Part shown: one piece after another, positions 1 through 5,601 of the stretch
How the letters are laid out: each line of letters starts with the position of its first letter
Numbering within the stretch: the stretch's first letter is position 1
Assembly: GCA_030039695.1 (NCBI GenBank)
Contig: JASHVB010000174.1
Location: 1-6,660, forward strand
DNA length: 6,660 bases
Reading direction: 5' to 3'
Origin: Acetobacteraceae bacterium
Lineage (GTDB): Bacteria; Pseudomonadota; Alphaproteobacteria; Acetobacterales; Acetobacteraceae
Program-made: the position numbers and the translations under genes
The notes under the pieces: generated by a model
What the model was told of the DNA's origin: nothing
Databases searched by the model: none
The model's input: the letters and a program-made list of their open reading frames with translations, nothing else

Positions 1-70
1 GATTGAGGCTTGCAGCCGCGACTACTCGACTGGGCTGCAGCGCTTTCTAACCTCCGACCATGCGACGACC

Positions 71-119
71 GCCATTCACGTTCGCAGATATTGCGGCAAT
101 ATTGAGAAACGTGAGCGGC
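71..119. repeat. Interrupted palindrome centred on position 95
   Basis: Three pairs of arms share one centre. The inner pair is ATATTGC (88-94) and GCAATAT (96-102), separated by a single G. The middle pair is TCACGTT (76-82) and AACGTGA (108-114), separated from the inner arms by 5 unpaired bases on each side. The outer pair is GCC (71-73) and GGC (117-119). In total 17 of 24 possible base pairs match. It could be a protein-binding site for a dimer or tetramer, an RNA hairpin with an internal loop, or a mobile-element end. The symmetry is directly visible; the function is unknown. Confidence 0.6.
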
Positions 120-178
120 CAAATTGTCACCTTATTCGGCAGCAAATCCGTCAACCAGCACTTTTCTCATCAATTGCG

Positions 179-196
179 GCAACACGACACTGTTGC
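179..196. repeat. Small inverted repeat
   Basis: Six-base arms GCAACA (179-184) and TGTTGC (191-196) flank a six-base loop. No run of T follows on either strand, so it is not a canonical terminator. No function is assigned. Confidence 0.35.
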
Positions 197-232
197 TAAG
201 CCATTGGTCCTGCTGCCAGGCGAGTCCGAGCG

Positions 233-391
233 TTAAATGTCGAACGACACCACGTCCCCGAAGCTGAGCTCGAGCGCAGATATCAGAACACTCTCAACGA
301 TAGCCGCGTCGGTCGCGGCGATTGCTTCGAGGACGACAGCTACCTTTCGGCCACGCCCCTGGAGGCGAAACGGAGCGTTTCGCCTCGCCAT
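233..391 (-). CDS. Weak small ORF immediately after the hydrolase stop (hypothetical)
   Basis: The hydrolase stop TGA is followed without a gap by an ATG that opens a 52-residue reading frame ending in TAA. The predicted peptide has a basic start (MARRNAPFRLQGRGRK) and then a hydrophobic/acidic tail (VAVVLEAIAATDAAIVES and onward to SFDI). I recognise no family. There is no clear Shine-Dalgarno of its own, so if it is translated this would be by coupling to the hydrolase. Against it, the 362-386 hairpin sits within its first codons, as expected of a 3' untranslated region. The alternative is chance ORF or a gene remnant, and I lean to that. Confidence 0.18.
   Translation of the reverse strand: MARRNAPFRLQGRGRKVAVVLEAIAATDAAIVESVLISALELSFGDVVSFDI
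362..386 (-). terminator. Hairpin just downstream of the hydrolase, possible operon end
   Basis: Perfect 10-bp arms GAGGCGAAAC (362-371) and GTTTCGCCTC (377-386) enclose a 5-base loop, starting 5 bases past the hydrolase stop on the minus strand. A strong stem in this position suggests a transcription end or an RNA 3'-end stabiliser for the oxidoreductase/hydrolase operon. No U-tract follows (the transcript continues CAGGGGCGUGG), so it is not a textbook intrinsic terminator. Confidence 0.45.
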
Positions 392-1303
392 TCAGTCCAA
401 CCCAAGCTTCGGCCGCACCCAGCGTGTCATCCGTCCGATCGCCGCATCCGCTTCGGGGGCGACACCAGCGAGGAAGTGATACACGTGCTGCATTTCCGGC
501 TCCTCCTCGAGCGTGACCTCCACACCCGCACGCCGTGCCGCCGCGACCAATGCCCGACTGTCGTCAAGCAGCGTCTCATCCGCGCCGACCTGAATGAGGA
601 GCGGCGGTAGTCCGGTGAGATCGGCGTGCAGCGGATTGGCCAGCGGGTCGTCGGGTTTGCCGGTGGGCCCGAGAAAAGTACTGGCCATGGTCTGGATGAT
701 CGGGGCCGATACCAGCACGTCCTTGCCCGCGTTGCTCTGGAATGTGCTGCCGCTCGCCTGCATGTCCAGCCACGGCGACAGGGGCATCGACGCGGCCGGC
801 AGCGGCATGCCCTTCTGCCGCGCGCGCAGGATCGTCGTGATAGCCAAACCACCGCCAGCGGAATCGCCGGTGAACGCGATGTGGGTGGGCGCGATCCCCG
901 ACTGTATCAGCCAGCCGTACGCCTTGACCATGTCGTCCACCGGCCCCGGATGCGGGTTTTCCGGTGCTCGCCCATAATGCACTATCAATGCGCGGCAGCC
1001 GATCGCCTTGGCGAAGTGGCCATACACCTTTCGATGCGTGTACATCGAAGCGGTGACATAGCCACCCCCATGCGCACAAAGCAGCACACGGTCGGCTTCA
1101 CATCCTTTCGGCGCCGTCCACATAGCGGGCACACCACCCGCGTCCGTTTCGATATAATCAACGCCTCCGGGCTCCGCCGTCACGTCACCCCAATGTTCGA
1201 ACATGCGCCGCAACTCGTCGAGCGGCATTTCGGGGTTCGCGCTCAAGGCATCGATCCAGGATCGATACAGGACCTTAAGTGCGTCGCTCTGCTTGCTGGC
1301 CAT
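392..1303 (-). CDS. Alpha/beta hydrolase, HSL/acetyl-hydrolase family (esterase)
   Basis: A 303-residue serine hydrolase of the hormone-sensitive-lipase (family IV esterase) type, close to the usual size and apparently intact. The oxyanion-hole motif HGGGY lies at residues 78-82 and the nucleophile elbow GDSAGG at 146-151, with Ser148. The likely acid is Asp242 in QVGADETLLDDS, and the likely base is His273 in MQHVYHF. The usual YRLAPE segment reads YGRAPEN here (110-116). There is no signal peptide, so it is probably cytoplasmic, hydrolysing a short carboxylic ester. The ATG at 1303 is the natural start, because the N-terminal helix (MASKQSDALKVLYRSW) precedes the lid and core as expected; the ribosome site is weak (GTGGGG about 7 bases upstream). 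It lies 75 bp downstream of the flavin oxidoreductase on the same strand, so the two are probably co-transcribed. One possibility is cleavage of an ester product of that enzyme. Family call is firm; substrate is unknown. Confidence 0.9.
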   Translation of the reverse strand: MASKQSDALKVLYRSWIDALSANPEMPLDELRRMFEHWGDVTAEPGGVDYIETDAGGVPAMWTAPKGCEADRVLLCAHGGGYVTASMYTHRKVYGHFAKAIGCRALIVHYGRAPENPHPGPVDDMVKAYGWLIQSGIAPTHIAFTGDSAGGGLAITTILRARQKGMPLPAASMPLSPWLDMQASGSTFQSNAGKDVLVSAPIIQTMASTFLGPTGKPDDPLANPLHADLTGLPPLLIQVGADETLLDDSRALVAAARRAGVEVTLEEEPEMQHVYHFLAGVAPEADAAIGRMTRWVRPKLGLD

Positions 1304-1323
1304 TGTTGAGCCCCACAGTCTGG

Positions 1324-1348
1324 CGTGCCGCGCTGAGGTATCGGCACG
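1324..1348 (-). repeat. Intercistronic hairpin between oxidoreductase and hydrolase
   Basis: Seven-base arms CGTGCCG (1324-1330) and CGGCACG (1342-1348) surround an 11-base loop in the 75-bp gap between the two minus-strand genes. No U-tract follows. It may shape relative expression or mRNA decay within the operon, but a stem of this size can occur by chance in GC-rich DNA. Confidence 0.3.
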
Positions 1349-1378
1349 GCGGATATTGATCCGTACTCGCTATGCCGG

Positions 1379-2749
1379 TCAGTCTGCAAAGTTGAGCCCG
1401 ACCGCCGGCAGATCCACCTTGCCGCCGCACTCCCGGGCAATCACCGGCATAACCTCCTCGGCAAAGATCTGCATTTGCTCTTCAATCTCGGCGCCTTCGA
1501 ATCCGCCGAGCTCGAACCAGCCGAGAAATGCGAAGTCTTCATAGCCGCACTCTTTTTTCATCTTCATGATCTTGTCGATCACGAACTGCTTTGGCCCCTG
1601 AATAGCAATCTCGCGTTCGCGCAGCATATTGGCAGTGACTTTTTTGTTGAGGTCGAACATCGGCTCGTCGAGCCGCGCGACCACGGCACCGAATCCGAAC
1701 GGGCCATAATAGTCAAACTGCAGTTCCATGGCCGCTGCGGCCCGTTCCATGTCGCGTTTCTCTGTCTTGGGGTTGGTAATGTGGATATAGCGGCTGGTCA
1801 TGATGCCGCGCCGCTTCTGCGCATCCCAACCGTATTTGAACCGACCGCGATTATGCATGTCAGGCCAGTTCGCCTTTTCTGCCGCTTCGTAATACATGTC
1901 GATGTTGCGCCGCATCCGATCGTTCGGCTCGACGATGAACACACCGTTGAAGCCATGCTCCGCCGCCCATTTGATCGAGCGCGGGCTGGTCAGCGGCTCC
2001 CACAACTGCGGATGCGGCTTCTGGAGTGGCTGCGGAAACACCTGCAGTTCCTTCAGTGTCGTCGTGGTTGCCTGCACCGGGTTGCCGGCGGAGTACATGT
2101 CCGGCGTGCCAAGCGCGATCACGTCCTCCAGCTTCCGCTCCACCTTTTCGCGCTGGAAATAGGCAATTGTCTGCTGGTGGTTCCATTTCGTGTAGGTCGG
2201 CGGGATCGAGAAATTCTCGCCACGATGACTGAACGAGGGTTCGGTCCAGCATTTTTTGGCCAGCGAGACCGCTTCTTCAAACGCCTTGCGGTTGCGCTCC
2301 TGATCCTGGATCGTCGAGCCGTACGGACGGCCAAGCACTTCGTTCTCGCGCGGTTGATAACCGCGGCCCAGGCCGCATTCAACGCGTCCACCGCTGATCA
2401 CGTCGAGCAAGGCTACTTGCTCGGCAAACCGAACCGGGTGATGCCAGACGATGATGTTTGCGCATTGCCCCAAGCGGATGCGCTTCGTCTGCGCCGCGAT
2501 GGCCATCTGCGTCATCAATGGGTTCGGACTCATCTCCGCGCCTTCCGGCTGGAAATGATGCTCGGTCAGCCAAAACGACTGGTAACCGAGTTTCTCTGCC
2601 AGAATACCCTGGCGCACCTGGTTCACGAGCGTCTGTTGCGCAGCCTCGTGGACCTCCTTCAGCGTGCCGTCATTCAGGGTAATGCCGTCGCTTGTGGTGA
2701 CGATCGGTAGACTTGATGCGCCGTTATTGAACACACCGATTTCCAACAT
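1379..2749 (-). CDS. LLM class flavin-dependent oxidoreductase (luciferase-like monooxygenase)
   Basis: A 456-residue member of the bacterial luciferase-like superfamily, which uses reduced FMN (or F420 in some branches) to oxygenate or oxidise small molecules. The opening MLEIGVFNNG is a typical first beta strand. WLTEHHF at residues 60-66 is the characteristic family motif. It is followed by RIRLGQ (90-95) and the long conserved block HHPVRFAEQVALLD...SGGRVECGLGRGY (103-131). A second conserved stretch around 240-272 (KPHPQLWEPLTSP, then AAEHGFNGVFI) completes the barrel. No signal peptide or membrane segment is seen. I chose the ATG at 2749 because GGAGGA lies 5 bases upstream and the fold begins there; the frame continues 34 codons further upstream but would run into the promoter. 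The gene follows a near-consensus sigma-54 promoter and is divergent from an AcoR-type activator. No flavin reductase is in the window, so reduced flavin must come from elsewhere. Substrate unknown. Confidence 0.92.
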   Translation of the reverse strand: MLEIGVFNNGASSLPIVTTSDGITLNDGTLKEVHEAAQQTLVNQVRQGILAEKLGYQSFWLTEHHFQPEGAEMSPNPLMTQMAIAAQTKRIRLGQCANIIVWHHPVRFAEQVALLDVISGGRVECGLGRGYQPRENEVLGRPYGSTIQDQERNRKAFEEAVSLAKKCWTEPSFSHRGENFSIPPTYTKWNHQQTIAYFQREKVERKLEDVIALGTPDMYSAGNPVQATTTTLKELQVFPQPLQKPHPQLWEPLTSPRSIKWAAEHGFNGVFIVEPNDRMRRNIDMYYEAAEKANWPDMHNRGRFKYGWDAQKRRGIMTSRYIHITNPKTEKRDMERAAAAMELQFDYYGPFGFGAVVARLDEPMFDLNKKVTANMLREREIAIQGPKQFVIDKIMKMKKECGYEDFAFLGWFELGGFEGAEIEEQMQIFAEEVMPVIARECGGKVDLPAVGLNFAD

Positions 2750-2754
2750 GGGCT

Positions 2755-2760
2755 TCCTCC
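2755..2760 (-). promoter_or_regulatory. Ribosome binding site of the flavin oxidoreductase
   Basis: GGAGGA on the minus strand, 5 bases before the ATG at 2749. This strong site fixes the start codon against the longer upstream frame. Confidence 0.85.
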
Positions 2761-2767
2761 CGCTCTC

Positions 2768-2781
2768 GCCGCTGTTGCGGC
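2768..2781 (-). repeat. Short hairpin in the oxidoreductase leader
   Basis: GCCGC (2768-2772) and GCGGC (2777-2781) with a 4-base loop would lie near the 5' end of the transcript if it starts close to 2786. A 5'-end stem can protect mRNA from decay. The stem is short and may be fortuitous. Confidence 0.25.
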
Positions 2782-2796
2782 TCGCCAGCGCAGGTA

Positions 2797-2812
2797 AGCA
2801 ACTTGCATGCCA
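2797..2812 (-). promoter_or_regulatory. Sigma-54 (-24/-12) promoter for the oxidoreductase operon
   Basis: The minus strand reads TGGCATG-CAAG-TTGCT, which differs from the sigma-54 consensus TGGCACG-N4-TTGC(A/T) at one position. The invariant GG and GC doublets have the correct 10-base spacing. The inferred start of transcription is near 2786, leaving a leader of about 37 bases before the ATG at 2749. The divergent gene encodes a sigma-54 activator, and two paired inverted repeats lie upstream at typical enhancer distance, which strongly supports the call. Confidence 0.85.
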
Positions 2813-2865
2813 TGCGCACTCCCTTTTGGTTCCGGCGCTTACGACGCGCACGGGCGGTCACGGTT

Positions 2866-2880
2866 GTCTCAACCTGAGAC
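2866..2880. promoter_or_regulatory. Putative enhancer site 1 (proximal UAS) for the AcoR-like activator
   Basis: A perfect inverted repeat, GTCTCA-ACC-TGAGAC, with 6-base arms and a 3-base spacer. Its centre is about 87 bp upstream of the inferred sigma-54 start site. This is the normal range for upstream activating sequences bound by the Fis-type HTH of sigma-54 activators. Its half-sites recur in the same order 30 bp further upstream. Confidence 0.75.
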
Positions 2881-2895
2881 CCCGCTGTCGCACGT

Positions 2896-2910
2896 GTCTC
2901 AGTTTGAGAA
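2896..2910. promoter_or_regulatory. Putative enhancer site 2 (distal UAS) for the AcoR-like activator
   Basis: GTCTCA-GTT-TGAGAA repeats the pattern of site 1 with one mismatch in the last arm base. It starts exactly 30 bp from site 1, close to three helical turns, so both sites face roughly the same side of the DNA. It is also nested in a second inverted repeat, ACGTGTCT (2892-2899) and AGACACGT (2911-2918). The centre is about 117 bp upstream of the inferred start site of the oxidoreductase and about 138 bp upstream of the activator's ATG, so autoregulation is possible. Confidence 0.7.
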
Positions 2911-3024
2911 AGACACGTCCGGTTTACCAAGACCCGGCAGCGACCTAGATTGGCGGCGTCTGGTCTACCGCTCGCGTTTTCGTCAGCCAGTCCAGCAACC
3001 AAAACGGCGGTTCAAGCGCCGGCC

Positions 3025-3030
3025 GGAGGA
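3025..3030 (+). promoter_or_regulatory. Ribosome binding site of the activator
   Basis: GGAGGA, 10 bases before the ATG at 3041. It supports that start over the in-frame ATG at 2807, which lies inside the divergent sigma-54 promoter. Confidence 0.75.
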
Positions 3031-3040
3031 ATCGTTCGCC

Positions 3041-4954
3041 ATGAACGCGATCGGCAATCCGCAAATCTATTCGCGCGAATACACACGTCTGGTAGCACGA
3101 GCCTGGGACCGGTTGATCGCGGCTTACCCCATCGGACCGACCGAGGTGCGCGACCTCGTGCTGGATTCCTGGCGCCGCTGCCAGGCGTTCGGCGTGAATC
3201 CGGGCCGGCGGGCCGCCGAGATCCCCGGCACGGCGCTCGACGGTTGTGACCATCGACAATTACGCATGGCAGTGCAGGCCGCCCTGCCGCCGATTGCCGC
3301 TTATCTGTCGGAGACCCGCTCGGTGCTGATCGCGAGTGACGCGGCCGGCATCCTCCTCGCGGTGGAAGGCGATCGCGTGCTGGCCGGGCGGCTGGCGTGC
3401 AACCAGGCGGTTCCAGGCGCGGCGTGGCACGAACACCAGATCGGAACCAATGCGGTCGGCACCGCGCTGGCATTGTGCCGGCCGGTGCAGATTCACGGCG
3501 AGGAACATTTCTGCGAAGCGGGCAAACCCTGGAGCTGTACCGCAGCGCCCATTCATGACCCGACTGACGGCTCGGTCCTCGGCGTCATCGATGTGACAGG
3601 TCCGGCCAGCACGGCGCTCGCCCACGCCGGAGCGTTCGTCGTGGCAATGGCTGAGCGCATCCACGCCTTGCTGACGCAATACGAATTGCTGGCCCGGGTG
3701 CGCCTGTTCGAGTTGTATGCCGACCACAAGCCCCACAGTGGCGAGGTGGTATTGCTCGACCGGTGCGGCCGAGTCGTGAAGGCGAGCCCGGGTGCACGGA
3801 TCGAAGATGCCTCGCTGCAACCCGGCCGACAGCTGCCCGGCATCAATGCCGACAGCCTTGCGAGTGGCCTATTCCCGCATTTGCCGGAGGCGATCCGGCG
3901 TGAGTGGCTGACGCCACTCGCTGACATGGGCGAATGCCTTGGCGCGATCTTACGACTGCCGTTGCGTTCTGTCGCCAAACCAGCTTCCGCAACGCTTGCG
4001 CCGTCCCTGCAGGCGATTTTCGACACCTCACCCTCGCTGGGCCCGTTGCTGGCCCTGGCGCAACGCTACGCGGCATCGCGCACGCCGTTGCTGCTGCAAG
4101 GCGAAACCGGCACCGGCAAAGACCTGCTGGCAGCCGCCATCCATCGCGCTGGCCGGCATCCCAATACACCGTTCATAGCGGTCAACTGTGCAGGCCTGCC
4201 ACGCGAGCTGATCACTAGCGAATTGTTCGGCTACGTTGATGGCGCCTTCACCGGAGCCCGCCGCGGCGGCGCTCGTGGCCGCTTCGAACAGGCGCACACC
4301 GGTACGCTGTTCCTCGACGAGATCGGGGACATGCCATTGGATCTGCAGCCGTACCTGCTACGTGCGGTCGAGGAGCAACAGATTGCGCGGCTAGGGGACT
4401 CCATGGTGCAACCTGTTGACGTGCGCGTGATTGCGGCAACCAACAGACCGTTGGCACTGGAGGTGGCAGCGGGTCGCTTCCGTGCCGATTTGTTTTATCG
4501 TCTCAACTGCACCGTGCTGTCGCTACCGCCGTTGCGCGAGCGGTTGGAGGATCTGCCATGGCTGGTCCCCGCGCTGCTGCGGCAGATCGCGCCTGATGCT
4601 GCTGTGGATTTCGATATGAATGACACCATCCTGGCCCGCCTGCGCGCCCATGACTGGCCAGGCAACCTACGCGAGCTGCGGAGCGTGCTGGCGCGGATGG
4701 TAACGCTGTCGCCGGACGGACAGCTCGACCCTGGGTTACTGGTACTGGATGGCCCTAGCACAGCGCCCGAAGGCAAGCTGCGTAGTCAGGAGAAGGCGAT
4801 GATATTAGCGGCGATGATGGCCGCCCATGGCAGCGCGAAGCAGGCCGCTCAAGCGCTGGGAATTTCACGCGCGACGCTGTATCGGCGGTTGGCCGCTTAT
4901 CGCCAAGACGGGCAGGACAGTGCAGGTGCGGCAGTGGGACAATACAAAGTGTAG
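3041..4954 (+). CDS. AcoR-type sigma-54-dependent transcriptional activator (GAF / AAA+ / Fis HTH)
   Basis: A 637-residue enhancer-binding protein of the AcoR (acetoin catabolism regulator) type; these are usually about 600-680 residues. The N-terminal part contains SWRRC (43-47) and a GAF-like sensor. The sensor shows the family signature HQIGTNAVGTALAL (132-145), then GEEHFC (153-158), SCTAAPIHDP (165-174) and LGVIDVTG (180-187). The central AAA+ domain has Walker A GETGTGKD (354-361), the sigma-54 contact loop GAFTGA (401-406), Walker B GTLFLDE (421-427), arginine-finger region FRADLFYR (480-487) and WPGNLREL (539-546). The Fis-type HTH lies at about 584-617 (SAKQAAQALGISRATLYRRL). All key residues are present, so it should be functional. 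It is divergent from the oxidoreductase/hydrolase operon, whose sigma-54 promoter and paired upstream inverted repeats it presumably controls. Effector unknown: relatives respond to acetoin, alcohols, diols or ketones. No receiver domain is present, so control is by ligand rather than phosphorylation. Confidence 0.95.
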   Translation: MNAIGNPQIYSREYTRLVARAWDRLIAAYPIGPTEVRDLVLDSWRRCQAFGVNPGRRAAEIPGTALDGCDHRQLRMAVQAALPPIAAYLSETRSVLIASDAAGILLAVEGDRVLAGRLACNQAVPGAAWHEHQIGTNAVGTALALCRPVQIHGEEHFCEAGKPWSCTAAPIHDPTDGSVLGVIDVTGPASTALAHAGAFVVAMAERIHALLTQYELLARVRLFELYADHKPHSGEVVLLDRCGRVVKASPGARIEDASLQPGRQLPGINADSLASGLFPHLPEAIRREWLTPLADMGECLGAILRLPLRSVAKPASATLAPSLQAIFDTSPSLGPLLALAQRYAASRTPLLLQGETGTGKDLLAAAIHRAGRHPNTPFIAVNCAGLPRELITSELFGYVDGAFTGARRGGARGRFEQAHTGTLFLDEIGDMPLDLQPYLLRAVEEQQIARLGDSMVQPVDVRVIAATNRPLALEVAAGRFRADLFYRLNCTVLSLPPLRERLEDLPWLVPALLRQIAPDAAVDFDMNDTILARLRAHDWPGNLRELRSVLARMVTLSPDGQLDPGLLVLDGPSTAPEGKLRSQEKAMILAAMMAAHGSAKQAAQALGISRATLYRRLAAYRQDGQDSAGAAVGQYKV

Positions 4955-5054
4955 CAAGGTTAGTTGGTTCCTATCTCTTGTCAGCTCCTCGGGGTGGGAG
5001 TTGCCAGACTTGTCGCGTGGATCCCAATTCGGTTCTGGCGGGATTTGTGTGCAC
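4955..5054. other. Spacer between the activator and the transposase remnant
   Basis: No gene is seen. There is a weak CTCC/GGAG inverted repeat around 4985-4999 but no T-run, so I do not call a terminator for the activator. The end of the former ISL3-type element probably lies in this stretch, since its transposase reading ends at 5055, but I could not identify a terminal inverted repeat. Confidence 0.35.
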
Positions 5055-5482
5055 TCAGCAGTGTGGCAGCGAACGTAGTCTGCCGCGAGGAATTTCGACA
5101 CTGACGCGGCCATACATCGCTCGCTTCAGAGTCTTGAGGCGGTCAATCTGTCCTTCGACTTGGCCACTTGACGCTTTCGTCGCCAACGCGTTCCGAACAG
5201 TGGCCAAATCCTTCTGCAGCCCTCGAATACCCGCATGCTATAAATGCCCGAGCCGACAGCGTCGCGGAGCCATGCCTCCAGACCGTCGGCCTTGCCGCTC
5301 CTCATCATACCGCGGAAACGCATCGCCAGCGCTCGCGTCGCCGCGGAGCTGGGCAGCGACGACTTCAGCACAGCGACTTTCGCCTTCTGGCTCTCGGTCA
5401 GCATGCCTCGTGGCTTCACGCACAGAGCTGCCGCGACAATCAAGGAGATCAGGCCGCCGGTGGGCGGATCACGCGGCATCAC
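5055..5482 (-). pseudogene. ISL3-family transposase, C-terminal fragment with frameshift
   Basis: The minus strand encodes the last part of a transposase in two frames. The first frame (from about 5482 down to about 5222) reads GMLTESQKAKVAVLKSSLP, ALAMRFRGMMRSGKADGLEAW and GSGIYSMRVFE, matching the region ahead of the catalytic Glu in ISL3 transposases. The second frame then continues GLQKDLATVRNALA and SSGQVEGQIDRLKTLKRAMY, and stops at TGA (5057-5055). The GQVEGQINRLK-like motif, with the Glu of the DDE triad, is diagnostic of this family. The two frames join at a C-run on the plus strand (5220-5222), consistent with loss of one base. The N-terminal half, with the zinc-finger/HTH and the first two catalytic Asp, is absent: the next sequence upstream is unrelated. 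The element is therefore immobile. No terminal inverted repeats were identified. Confidence 0.8.
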
Positions 5483-5601
5483 CGGTAACTGGGAAGAACA
5501 GGGCGTCGCAAGGGGAGCAGCGTCCCTGTGCGTCCCGCGCGGCTCGGGTGTTGATCCGCTAGCATCCGCCTGGCGCCACGGGGACAGAAAGGCGGACAGC
5601 C
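5483..5601. other. Junction between transposase and kinase remnants
   Basis: No gene is recognised. Homology to the ISL3 transposase fades around 5482-5510 and kinase homology starts near 5602, so a deletion or insertion boundary lies here. The minus-strand frame remains open a little beyond 5482, and a few more transposase-derived codons may be present. Confidence 0.35.

Larger units (their letters stand above)
1..232. other. Left flank without a recognisable gene
   Basis: No convincing gene is visible here. On the plus strand, one frame stays open from position 2 to about 199, but its translation has no motif I recognise. On the minus strand, one frame from about 295 down to 136 gives a readable stretch ending LMRKVLVDGFAAE before a stop; it too is unrecognised and has no supported start. 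The segment is less GC-rich than the genes to its right. It carries the interrupted palindrome at 71-119 and a smaller hairpin (GCAACA/TGTTGC arms, 179-196). The 9-mer TTGCGGCAA occurs in both (91-99 and 174-182). It could be intergenic DNA or decayed mobile-element sequence. Confidence 0.4.

Noticed and set aside
237..479. Plus-strand ORF overlapping the hydrolase end
   Set aside because: It overlaps the hydrolase C-terminus in antisense and has a serine/threonine/alanine-rich composition without a ribosome site.
1475..2710. A 411-codon plus-strand open frame
   Set aside because: It is fully antisense to the luciferase-like oxidoreductase, whose family motifs and ribosome site are clear. 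Long antisense frames are common opposite GC-rich genes.
2750..2851. Upstream extension of the oxidoreductase to 2851
   Set aside because: It would start upstream of the sigma-54 promoter, and the luciferase fold begins at the 2749 ATG, which has a strong ribosome site.
2807..3040. Upstream extension of the activator to an ATG at 2807 (78 extra residues)
   Set aside because: The extension would cover the divergent sigma-54 promoter and both enhancer repeats and has no family similarity. The ATG at 3041 has GGAGGA upstream and gives the usual AcoR N-terminus.
3260..4443. Several minus-strand and alternate-frame ORFs of 70-190 codons within the activator
   Set aside because: All overlap a gene with intact Walker A, GAFTGA, Walker B and HTH motifs. 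Their translations are arginine/proline-rich shadow sequences without motifs.
4978..5562. A 194-codon plus-strand ORF downstream of the activator
   Set aside because: It runs antisense to the ISL3 transposase remnant, and its translation is low-complexity, arginine- and serine-rich, with no motif.
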